From NCBI GenBank assembly GCA_015060705.1, contig SUXY01000003.1, positions 1 to 64,000 of the forward strand: a DNA stretch of 64,000 nt. The letters run 5' to 3'. Position 1 is the first letter of the stretch; every line of letters starts with the position of its first letter. This DNA comes from Bacteroides sp. Its GTDB lineage: Bacteria; Bacteroidota; Bacteroidia; Bacteroidales; Bacteroidaceae. The notes beneath the pieces were generated by a model that searched no databases, was not told the DNA's origin, and saw only the letters and a program-made list of their open reading frames with translations. The translations under genes and the position numbers were made by a program. Positions 27,241-35,640 of the stretch are shown piece after piece.

Positions 27241-28578
27241 TTATACAATGCCTTGAGCCATCATGGCATGAGCCACCTTCATGAAACCGGCAATGTTGGC
27301 ACCCTTCACGTAGTTGATGTAACCGTCAGCTTCTGTACCATACTTCACGCATTGTTCGTGGATACCAAGCATGATACCGTGGAGCTTTTCGTCCACTTCT
27401 TCAGCTCTCCAACTCAAGTGCATAGCGTTTTGGCTCATTTCGAGACCGGAAGTAGCTACACCACCTGCGTTTACAGCCTTACCTGGAGCATAGAGCTTCT
27501 TGTTGGCAATAAATGCGTCGATAGCTTCTGGAGTGCAACCCATGTTCGAGATTTCACCGATACACAATGTACCGTTGTTGATCAAGTTCTGAGCGTCTTC
27601 ACCATTCAATTCATTTTGAGTAGCGCAAGGCAAAGCAATGTCTACCTTTACTTCCCATGGACGACGACCTGGAACAAATGTCGCATTCGGATACTTTTCT
27701 GCGTAAGGAGCTACGATATCGTTGCCTGATGCGCGGAGTTCGAGCATGTAGTCAATCTTGTCACCGCTGATACCATCCGGGTCATAAATATAACCGTCAG
27801 GACCAGAGATGGTCACAACCTTTGCACCCAATTGGGTAGCCTTGGTTACAGCACCCCAAGCTACATTACCGAAACCGGATACAGCTACAGTCTTGTCCTT
27901 GATGTCGTGACCGGCGTTCTGCAACATTTGGTTTACGAAGTACAAACCACCGAAACCGGTTGCTTCCGGACGAATCAATGAACCGCCGAATTCCAAGCCC
28001 TTACCTGTGAATGTACCTGTAAATTCGCGGGTGAGTTTCTTGTACATACCGAACATGTAACCAACTTCACGGCCACCTACACCGATGTCACCGGCAGGAA
28101 CGTCCATGTCCGGACCTACATGACGCCACAATTCAAGCATGAACGATTGGCAGAAGCGCATCACTTCAGCATCGCTCTTTCCACGTGGAGAGAAGTCGGA
28201 ACCACCTTTACCACCGCCCATAGGGAGAGTAGTCAAGGCATTCTTGAATGTTTGTTCGAAGCCCAAGAACTTCAATATAGAGAGATTCACTGATGCGTGG
28301 AAACGGATACCGCCCTTGTATGGACCAATGGCGTTGTTGAACTGTACGCGATAACCTAAGTTAACTTGTACCTTACCTTTATCGTCTACCCAAGGCACTT
28401 TGAATGTAAAGATGCGGTCTGGTTCAACCAATCTCTCGATGAGAGAGGCTTTTTCAAATTCCGGATGCTGGTTGTAGATATCTTCAATGGAATGTAACAC
28501 TTCCTTTACAGCCTGCAAGTATTCAGATTCACCAGGATGCTTAGCTTCGAGAGAAGCCATAATTTGATTAATATCCAT
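27241..28578 (-). CDS. gdhA: NADP-type glutamate dehydrogenase, paralog 1
   Basis: PYKGGIRFHASVNLSILKFLGFEQTFKNALTTLPMGGGKGGSDF, DVPAGDIGVGGREVGYMFG. Confidence 0.93.
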   Translation of the reverse strand: MDINQIMASLEAKHPGESEYLQAVKEVLHSIEDIYNQHPEFEKASLIERLVEPDRIFTFKVPWVDDKGKVQVNLGYRVQFNNAIGPYKGGIRFHASVNLSILKFLGFEQTFKNALTTLPMGGGKGGSDFSPRGKSDAEVMRFCQSFMLELWRHVGPDMDVPAGDIGVGGREVGYMFGMYKKLTREFTGTFTGKGLEFGGSLIRPEATGFGGLYFVNQMLQNAGHDIKDKTVAVSGFGNVAWGAVTKATQLGAKVVTISGPDGYIYDPDGISGDKIDYMLELRASGNDIVAPYAEKYPNATFVPGRRPWEVKVDIALPCATQNELNGEDAQNLINNGTLCIGEISNMGCTPEAIDAFIANKKLYAPGKAVNAGGVATSGLEMSQNAMHLSWRAEEVDEKLHGIMLGIHEQCVKYGTEADGYINYVKGANIAGFMKVAHAMMAQGIV

Positions 28579-28807
28579 AATAAAAGTATTAAAGGTTTTG
28601 ACAAAATGAAATTCATTCTAGATGCAAAGATAGCCTTTTGTGGAAATCTGCCAAATGTTTTGCCTATTTTTTTAAATGAAGAAAGTAAAAAGTTGAAAGC
28701 ATTATTGAAGCCTTTTTCTTTCGGGAAGTTCAATTTCAGCCAGGAATTAGTTGCATACGTCAATAATTATGTCGATTTTTGTGTATGAAGATTAAAAACA
28801 GAAGATT

Positions 28808-31765
28808 ATGCTTAGCAAAATTCAATTGAACCAATTATACTTCAAGGATACTTCGTTTGTGAACTTGATGACCAAACGTATCTTCAACGTGCTTTTGGTG
28901 GCCAATCCTTACGATGCATTCATGCTGGAAGATGACGGACGTATCGACGAGAAGATTTTCAATGAATACATGAACCTCAGCCTTCGTTATCCACCACGGT
29001 TTACGCAGGTTTCTACGGAAGAGGATGCTTGGAAGCAGTTAAAGAACACTACTTTTGATTTGGTGATTGTCATGCCGGGTACGGATAATAGTGATACGTT
29101 CGACATTGCCCGTTCCATCAAGCAGGAATATTCCGATATTCCTTTGGTGGTGCTTACCCCTTTCTCTCATGGTATTACGGCTCGCATGGAGCATGAGGAT
29201 TTGAGTATCTTTGAATATGTGTTCTGTTGGTTGGGTAATACCGATTTGTTGGTGTCTATCATCAAGTTGATTGAGGATAAGATGAACTTGGAGCACGACA
29301 TCAAGGAAGTGGGCGTGCAGATGATTCTTCTGGTAGAGGACTCTATCCGTTTCTATTCGTCGGTGCTACCTAATTTATATAAGTTCGTGCTCAAGCAGAG
29401 CCAGGAGTTTGCGACGGAAGCATTGAATGAACACCAGCGTACCCTCCGTATGCGTGGACGTCCTAAGATTGTGTTGGCCCGTACGTATGAAGAAGCCATG
29501 GATTTGTATCATCGGTATGAAAACAATGTGTTGGGAATCATCACCGATGCCCGTTATCCTCGAGAAGGAGTCGTAGACCCTATGGCTGGTATCAAGCTGA
29601 TGGCAGAAATCCGCAAGCTCGATCCATTCATTCCGTTGATTCTCCAATCGTCGGAAGTGGAGAATGCCAAATATGTGGGCCGATATGCGGCTAGCTTTGT
29701 GGACAAGAACTCCAAGAAGATGAATGTGGACTTGCGCGATATCGTTTCCAGTAACTTTGGTTTCGGTGATTTTGTTTTTCGCAATCCCGATACCTTGGAG
29801 GAAGTGGCTCGTGTACGCAACCTGAAGGAATTGCAGAATATTATCTTCAACATTCCGAGGGAGTCGTTACTTTACCATGTGCAGCGCAACCATGTGTCCC
29901 GTTGGCTTTATTCGCGTGCCTTGTTTCCGCCTGCAGAGTTCTTGAAGCAAATTCGTTGGGATTCTGCACAAGATGTTGACGACCATCGTCGTGTCATCTT
30001 CGAGGCCATCGTGAAATATCGTAAGATGAAGAACCGGGGGGTAGTTGCTATCTTCCAACGCGACCGATTTGACCGTTATTCCCATTTTGCCCGCATCGGT
30101 GAAGGTTCGTTGGGAGGTAAGGGCCGTGGCTTGGCATTTATTGACAACATGGTAAAACGACATCCGGAGTTCGAACAATTCGAGAATGCTACTGTCGCTA
30201 TTCCGAAGACCGTGGTACTCTGTACAGACATCTTCGACGAGTTTATGGATACGAATAACCTGTATAAGATAGCGCTGAGCGATGTGCCTGATGATGTCAT
30301 CTTGAAGGCTTTCCTACAAGCCCGTTTGCCGGAACGTTTGTTGGAAGACTTCATGGCATTCTTTGATGTAGTCCGCTCACCGATTGCCATCCGTTCTTCC
30401 AGTTTGTTGGAAGATTCCCATTACCAACCGTTCGCGGGTATTTACAACACCTACATGATTCCATATCTAGAGGACAAGAACGAAATGCTTCAGATGTTGA
30501 GTGATGCCGTGAAAGGGGTCTATGCATCGGTTTATTATAAGGATAGCAAGGCTTATATGCAAGCCACCAGCAATGTCATCGACCAGGAAAAAATGGCAGT
30601 TATCTTGCAGGAAGTAGTCGGTACACAGTATGGTGACCGTTTCTATCCGTCCATTTCAGGGGTAGCCCGTTCATTGAACTATTATCCGATTGGAGATGAA
30701 AAGGCAGAAGAAGGTACGGTCAGTTTGGCTTTGGGGTTGGGTAAGTACATTGTGGATGGCGGTTTGACACTCCGTGTTTGCCCGTATCATCCTACTCAGG
30801 TACTTCAGACGAGTGAGATGGAAATTGCCCTTCGGGAGACACAGACTTCGTTCTATGCACTCGATTTGAGGAACAAGGGTGAGAACTTCTCGTTGGATGA
30901 TGGCTTCAATCTATTGAAATTACCGGTGAAGGAAGCCGAGAAGGATGGGGCGTTGCAATACATCGCTTCCACTTACGACCCCTACGATATGGTCATCCGG
31001 GATGGTATTTATCCGGGAGGCCGCAAGGTGATTACTTTTGCTAATATCTTGCAGCATGAAGTTTTTCCGTTGTCACGTATTCTTCAGTTGGCACAAGAGT
31101 ATGGTCAGCGTGAAATGCGCCGTCCGGTGGAAATTGAATTTGCCGTGACCTTGAATCAGAAGGAAAAGACGGGTACATTCTATCTTTTGCAAGTGCGTCC
31201 GATGGTAGATGTCAAGGCAGACTTGTCGGAAGACTTGAACTTGATTCCGGAAGACAAGGTTTTATTGAAGAGTTCCAATTCATTGGGACATGGAATCATG
31301 GAAGACATTCACGACATTATTTATGTGAAGACTGATGGCTATAATGCAGGCAATAACCCGACCATTGCTTACGAAATAGAAAAACTGAACCGTAAGTTCC
31401 TGGATGCTGGTAAACATTATGTCTTGGTAGGTCCGGGTCGTTGGGGAAGCAGTGATTCGTGGTTGGGTATTCCGATTAAGTGGCCACATATCTCGGCAGC
31501 CCGTGTCATCGTGGAAGCGGGCTTGACCAACTATCGGGTAGATCCGAGTCAGGGTACTCATTTCTTCCAGAATCTCACCTCGTTTGGAGTAGGCTATTTT
31601 ACCATCAATGCTTACATGGGTGATGGCATTTACAAGCAGGATTTCCTTGATAGTCTTCCGGTAGTGGAAGAGACACCGCATCTGCGCCATGTCCGTTTTG
31701 AACGTCCGATTGTGGTGAAGATGGATGGTAAGAAAAAGGTCGGTGTGGTGATGATGCCAAAGTAA
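28808..31765 (+). CDS. Receiver-like domains fused to PPDK_N/ATP-grasp (PEP synthase-like)
   Basis: Two N-terminal receiver-like segments (FNVLLVANPYD..., MILLVEDSIRFYSS...) then PPDK_N-like IGEGSLGGKGRGLAFID...PIAIRSSSLLEDSHYQPFAGIYNTYM; no TSH phosphohistidine motif seen. Confidence 0.75.
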   Translation: MLSKIQLNQLYFKDTSFVNLMTKRIFNVLLVANPYDAFMLEDDGRIDEKIFNEYMNLSLRYPPRFTQVSTEEDAWKQLKNTTFDLVIVMPGTDNSDTFDIARSIKQEYSDIPLVVLTPFSHGITARMEHEDLSIFEYVFCWLGNTDLLVSIIKLIEDKMNLEHDIKEVGVQMILLVEDSIRFYSSVLPNLYKFVLKQSQEFATEALNEHQRTLRMRGRPKIVLARTYEEAMDLYHRYENNVLGIITDARYPREGVVDPMAGIKLMAEIRKLDPFIPLILQSSEVENAKYVGRYAASFVDKNSKKMNVDLRDIVSSNFGFGDFVFRNPDTLEEVARVRNLKELQNIIFNIPRESLLYHVQRNHVSRWLYSRALFPPAEFLKQIRWDSAQDVDDHRRVIFEAIVKYRKMKNRGVVAIFQRDRFDRYSHFARIGEGSLGGKGRGLAFIDNMVKRHPEFEQFENATVAIPKTVVLCTDIFDEFMDTNNLYKIALSDVPDDVILKAFLQARLPERLLEDFMAFFDVVRSPIAIRSSSLLEDSHYQPFAGIYNTYMIPYLEDKNEMLQMLSDAVKGVYASVYYKDSKAYMQATSNVIDQEKMAVILQEVVGTQYGDRFYPSISGVARSLNYYPIGDEKAEEGTVSLALGLGKYIVDGGLTLRVCPYHPTQVLQTSEMEIALRETQTSFYALDLRNKGENFSLDDGFNLLKLPVKEAEKDGALQYIASTYDPYDMVIRDGIYPGGRKVITFANILQHEVFPLSRILQLAQEYGQREMRRPVEIEFAVTLNQKEKTGTFYLLQVRPMVDVKADLSEDLNLIPEDKVLLKSSNSLGHGIMEDIHDIIYVKTDGYNAGNNPTIAYEIEKLNRKFLDAGKHYVLVGPGRWGSSDSWLGIPIKWPHISAARVIVEAGLTNYRVDPSQGTHFFQNLTSFGVGYFTINAYMGDGIYKQDFLDSLPVVEETPHLRHVRFERPIVVKMDGKKKVGVVMMPK

Positions 31766-31826
31766 CTCCCATTTTTGCATACACTCCTGTCACCGGGAGT
31801 TAACGTGTTGATTGGTAGGTCGTAAT

Positions 31827-31849
31827 GGGTTGCAGGACTCCTGCAACCC
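31827..31849. repeat. Palindrome GGGTTGCAGGACTCCTGCAACCC
   Basis: Inverted repeat downstream of the PPDK_N fusion gene. Confidence 0.6.
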
Positions 31850-31877
31850 TCTTGTCACCTATACTTTTTTCGGTTAG

Positions 31878-31955
31878 TTCCAACTTTTTCCACCTATTGG
31901 AACTTTTTGTTCCACTAAGTGGAACTTTTTGTTCCAGATAGTGGTACCTTTTGGA
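31878..31955. repeat. Cluster of GGAACTTTTTGTTCC palindromic repeats
   Basis: TTGGAACTTTTTGTTCCACTAAG and TGGAACTTTTTGTTCCAGATAG in tandem, flanked by degenerate copies. Confidence 0.75.
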
Positions 31956-32040
31956 AGTTGTACTTGTGCATGGCGATGCAACTGTTTTCAGGACGAGACA
32001 AACGTGAAGGGGTGGCATGTCACCCGTGCAACCGAAAAAT

Positions 32041-32118
32041 GTAAGTACTCTCATCACTATGTGTGAGTACTCTCGCAAAGGGATGAGAGTACTTACACAA
32101 GTCGATGAGAGTACTTAC
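32041..32118. repeat. Four copies of GTAAGTACTCTCATC / GATGAGAGTACTTAC in divergent orientation
   Basis: GTAAGTACTCTCATC at 32041-32055, partial GTGAGTACTCTC at 32063-32074, GATGAGAGTACTTAC at 32082-32096 and 32104-32118. Confidence 0.85.
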
Positions 32119-32153
32119 GTTATCCATCGCTTGTACGGAAAAAAGGGTACTGT

Positions 32154-32612
32154 TTAAATTCTCTTTTCACTCCATAGTGCTTCTTTCATCCAAACTTCAG
32201 AAAATCCCATAGCTTTAATATCGATATTAGGATGTTTTCTTATTAATTGTTTTAGACTTTCAGAAAAAGCGTTATTCTGATCAAGTGCAATAAGTAAATA
32301 GTTAATACAGCATAGTTGAGGATATAACTTTTCAGGAGAAATACCAATTGGGTTTATCCAAGGATAAAACAATTTCTTAGGAAGTTGAGGTTTCCAAGGG
32401 AATTTCCGATTCCAAATGCGTGCATGATGAGCAATACAATTTCGAAGAACTGAAAGACTCTTTACCCAACTCTCTAAATATAGATGTTGAGGCAGACCAA
32501 ATTCACGGGCTATTTGTTTTTTTAGTTTAACGTCCGAAAGATTACAATATAGTTTGGACAAAGTGCCGAACGAAGAAACTTCCAAAGTTTTCCATGCTGG
32601 CGGATTTTTTCA
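32154..32612 (-). pseudogene. Abi_2 (AbiD/AbiF-like) abortive-infection family, C-terminal remnant
   Basis: PAWKTLEVSSFGTLSKLYCNL...LRNCIAHHARIWNRKFPW is Abi_2-like; in-frame TGA at 32612-32610 five codons upstream of PAW and only about half a typical length remains. Confidence 0.65.
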
Positions 32613-33025
32613 TAAATGCTAAAAATAAAAGTTCCGCCCTGGTACGCTGTTCTATGGGAAGCGTGGCGGAAATTGTTGATGCAAAGGAAGTGATATTTTC
32701 TAATACTACCAAAATTTCAGATTCTTTTTTTCATATTTTTGTTATTCTAAAATTAACGGTGGCAGGAGCAACACGACGGTTGCACCACTGCTGCCACCGC
32801 TTTCACGATGAATCCCAAACGGTTAAGTCCCGGTTGCAGGAGTGTAAGCAGATGATTGAAATTTTGTGTGGAAAATGCTGGAATACCCTGCTTTAACGAC
32901 CTGTTTCTTTGCGTTTGTAACGCAAAGATTATGATATGAGCATTTGCAATGCGCTTGAATTCTTCTGGGACTATAAGAGGACTATACATCATTAGGGAAA
33001 TGGCTTAATTTTTTATTTAAAAACA

Positions 33026-33059
33026 TTTGTTTAATTCGTTTTTTTTTTGTGTAGCTTTG
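33026..33059 (+). promoter_or_regulatory. Bacteroides-type promoter (TTTG -33, TAGCTTTG -7) of the wHTH regulator gene
   Basis: TTTG at 33026-33029 and TAGCTTTG at 33052-33059, 22-nt spacer, ~25 nt upstream of the ATG. Confidence 0.5.
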
Positions 33060-33084
33060 CATTTATTAAAGACAAATTGAGGGA

Positions 33085-34203
33085 ATGAAACGAAAATACT
33101 ACATATTGGGAACGCTTGCCTTGCTCTGCTTGCTGGGTACGGGTTATTATGCTTGGACGCTGTATGATGCGCATTGCAAGCAAGTTGCTGAATGGAACGA
33201 AGGAGCGAAAGCAGCTTTCGAAGAAGCTTTGTGGATGGAAGTGAATAAAAGGGCGGAGGTGCCATTTTATTCTACTTCTAGTGGAGACGATGGGATGACT
33301 ACTTTTAAAGAAAGAGTTCCAGATTCTGTTTTTGTAACTTCACTTTTGGGACGTAGGGGCTATCGAATAGAACGCAATAAATATAATCATAGTTTAGTAA
33401 AAGATACTCGAAAAAGAGTACGTTTAACTACCTTATTTGCAGGACATCCTTTGTCTACAGATACATTGCTTATTCATTGGGATAGTCTTCTTTTTGCGAA
33501 TCAAATCCCCATAAAGGGTCAAGTCCGTTATATCTATACGGATATGGAATTGCAAAATGATACAATCTATTCTATCGTGTCTAAACGATTATCCAATTTG
33601 GATAGTTTGACGGTGAAATATTTAGGATTTCGCTGTGAACATGAATTGGCTGCCTTTATTTCATATCCGCATTGGATGACTACTTCGTTTAAAGAAAATG
33701 GTTTTATATTATTGCTTCCTTGGATTCTATTGATACTTCTATCTGTTTATTATCCAAGGTTAGAAGTAATGGTAAAACGAAAGTTTACACATGAGATAGT
33801 GATAGAAAAGACAATTGAAATTGAAAAAGAAGTTATTGTAGAAAAGAAGATCCATTTGGCAGATGTGGCGATAGATAAAGCTCAAATGTTTGAACTTCCT
33901 GATGGAACGATATTTGATGCATTTGAATGTACATTGGAAAAAGATGGCTTGAAGCAGCGTTTGCAGCCGCAATCCGTATCGCTTTTGAAACTTTTTTTGA
34001 TAGAGAACAATCATCAGGTTACATCCGATAGCATCTGTCTGAAACTTTGGGGTGATGTCTCTCATTCAGAACGTCTATATTCTGCCATTCGACGTCTTAG
34101 GAATGATTTGAAAAGGGTAAAATCGGAGCTTTTTATCGAATCATCATATGGAATCTATGAACTAAAATCTCCCATTTCATCGCATAAATCTGACCAAACC
34201 TGA
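33085..34203 (+). CDS. Membrane-spanning regulator: N-terminal TM, extracytoplasmic domain, second TM, coiled coil, C-terminal OmpR/PhoB-like wHTH
   Basis: TM1 YYILGTLALLCLLGTGYYAW; TM2 GFILLLPWILLILLSVYY; charged coiled coil; LQPQSVSLLKLFLIENNHQVTSDSICLKLWGDVSHSERLYSAIRRLRNDLK matches OmpR_C. Confidence 0.75.
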   Translation: MKRKYYILGTLALLCLLGTGYYAWTLYDAHCKQVAEWNEGAKAAFEEALWMEVNKRAEVPFYSTSSGDDGMTTFKERVPDSVFVTSLLGRRGYRIERNKYNHSLVKDTRKRVRLTTLFAGHPLSTDTLLIHWDSLLFANQIPIKGQVRYIYTDMELQNDTIYSIVSKRLSNLDSLTVKYLGFRCEHELAAFISYPHWMTTSFKENGFILLLPWILLILLSVYYPRLEVMVKRKFTHEIVIEKTIEIEKEVIVEKKIHLADVAIDKAQMFELPDGTIFDAFECTLEKDGLKQRLQPQSVSLLKLFLIENNHQVTSDSICLKLWGDVSHSERLYSAIRRLRNDLKRVKSELFIESSYGIYELKSPISSHKSDQT

Positions 34204-34241
34204 CCAAACCTGACAAAATTGGTTTTGGTCAGTATTGGTCA
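34191..34241 (+). promoter_or_regulatory. Candidate operator: 10-bp-phased repeats TGACCAAACC x2, TGACAAAATT, then inverted GGTTTTGGTCA, TATTGGTCA
   Basis: Read directly: TGACCAAACC TGACCAAACC TGACAAAATT GGTTTTGGTC AGTATTGGTC A; lies upstream of a TAnnTTTG -7 element. Confidence 0.7.
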
Positions 34242-34275
34242 GATAAAAGATAGTTCTCATTCAATTTTTAATCTA

Positions 34276-34283
34276 TACTTTTG
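34276..34283 (+). promoter_or_regulatory. Candidate -7 element TACTTTTG of the NVEALA/propeller operon
   Basis: TAnnTTTG match; no clear -33 TTTG, consistent with activator dependence. Confidence 0.45.
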
Positions 34284-34342
34284 CTACGTGAACGTTGGGA
34301 AATGTCTCTCGACAAGTGTATAATCTAAATAATAAAAAGCGT

Positions 34343-34585
34343 ATGCAAAAGATTTTTCTATTTTTGTTTGTAGGGGTTTTAGGTGTTTTAATAAGCCAAC
34401 AGATGCAAGAAACTCCAATCGTTGATGATGTATTGTTGGAGAATGTCGAGGCTTTGGCTAATCTTGAAAATAAGTTGCCAACTTATTGTGAAGATGTAGG
34501 CTCTGTGGTGTGTCCTATTACAGGAAAGGGAACAGGAGCCGTTTATGAAGGTTATAGTTTAGAACCGGATGAAGAAAATTATTAG
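34343..34585 (+). CDS. NVEALA-family secreted peptide 1
   Basis: MQKIFLFLFVGVLGVLISQQMQETPIVDDVLLENVEALANLENKLPTYCEDVGSVVCPITGKG...; start at 34343 rather than ORF start 34295. Confidence 0.8.
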   Translation: MQKIFLFLFVGVLGVLISQQMQETPIVDDVLLENVEALANLENKLPTYCEDVGSVVCPITGKGTGAVYEGYSLEPDEENY

Positions 34586-35633
34586 TCTGTCGGTACTTTT
34601 AGTGGTCGTGGCTCTCTATGCTTTTACCAAGACTTCTCCCAGAGCAGAAGATTCTGAAATCACTTTTCCCGTGACAGAAGAACTGCAAGGTCGGGTGATA
34701 CCGATAGATTCCGTCTTCTTCCGTTATCCCTACCGTCTCGAAGTTCGAGGCGATAGGGTGGTAATAGAAGATTTGCATGGTCCCGACCATTTCTATCATC
34801 TCTTTACCTTTCCCGAATTCCGTTATCTCCATTCTTTCGGACAACGGGGCGAGGGACCGGAAGAGATGCAGACGGTGGACGATTTTCGTTGGGATGGGCA
34901 GACCCTTTGGGCATTGGACAACATCAAGTCAGAACTAGTTCGTTGGGAACTGAATGGCAGCCGTGACAAGATGGTTCGGACGGAGCGCATCAAGTTGGAT
35001 AAGGCTACCTTCCGTGCTTTGGACATCGTGCCTTTTCAGAACAATTCTTTCCTGATTCCTAACTATTCGGGTGATACCCGCTTTTGTCAAGTGGATAGAA
35101 ACGGGAAGCTTATCAAGAAGTGGGGTGTGATACCGACCGATAGAAAGAAAGACTTGCAGAAGTATCCATACGCTTTTGGTTATGGATGGCGTAGTTTCAT
35201 CGATTATTCACCGAAAACCGGAATATTGGTAGCTGCCACCCAATTCGGTGAAGTTTTGGAGATATGGAATGTGAAGAAGAATACCCACAAGGTAATGAAA
35301 GGCAAGTTGGGTGAACCCGAATTTGAAATTCTTCCGGAGTATGCTATTCCTGCTGGAGCAGTTGGACATAATGACATTCAAGTAACCGACCGTGCCATTT
35401 ATGTCATTTATCGGGGTATTTCGATAAAGGAAGAGATTTTGGCTCGTCAGAAAGGTAAACCATTGCTTACAGGAGGCAACACCGTCCGTGTCTTCAGTTT
35501 GGAAGGTGAACCTTTGAAAGAATACAAACTCGACCATTCGGTCAGTGGTATTTGGGTAGATGAACAAGCCGGAAAGATGTGGGCTTTGGACGTAAATAGT
35601 GATGAACCGTTGGTGGAATATTCTATAAAGTAA
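34569..35633 (+). CDS. 6-bladed beta-propeller (BF3164/TolB-like) protein 1
   Basis: Overlaps the NVEALA1 stop by 17 nt; FGQRGEGPEEMQTVDDFRWDGQTLWALDN-type propeller motifs. Confidence 0.75.
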   Translation: MKKIISLSVLLVVVALYAFTKTSPRAEDSEITFPVTEELQGRVIPIDSVFFRYPYRLEVRGDRVVIEDLHGPDHFYHLFTFPEFRYLHSFGQRGEGPEEMQTVDDFRWDGQTLWALDNIKSELVRWELNGSRDKMVRTERIKLDKATFRALDIVPFQNNSFLIPNYSGDTRFCQVDRNGKLIKKWGVIPTDRKKDLQKYPYAFGYGWRSFIDYSPKTGILVAATQFGEVLEIWNVKKNTHKVMKGKLGEPEFEILPEYAIPAGAVGHNDIQVTDRAIYVIYRGISIKEEILARQKGKPLLTGGNTVRVFSLEGEPLKEYKLDHSVSGIWVDEQAGKMWALDVNSDEPLVEYSIK

Positions 35634-35640
35634 TGGAGGT

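Noticed and set aside
32041-32118. CRISPR-like appearance of GATGAGAGTACTTAC repeats
   Set aside because: Repeats are too short, occur in both orientations and lack uniform unique spacers; no cas genes nearby.
32753-32992. 79-aa minus-strand ORF upstream of the wHTH regulator
   Set aside because: Contains the GC-rich hairpin, no recognisable motif or convincing start context; may be a mobile-element remnant but unsupported.
34295-34342. Upstream start for NVEALA1
   Set aside because: The extension MGNVSRQVYNLNNKKR precedes the natural signal peptide; ATG at 34343 gives a normal secretion signal.
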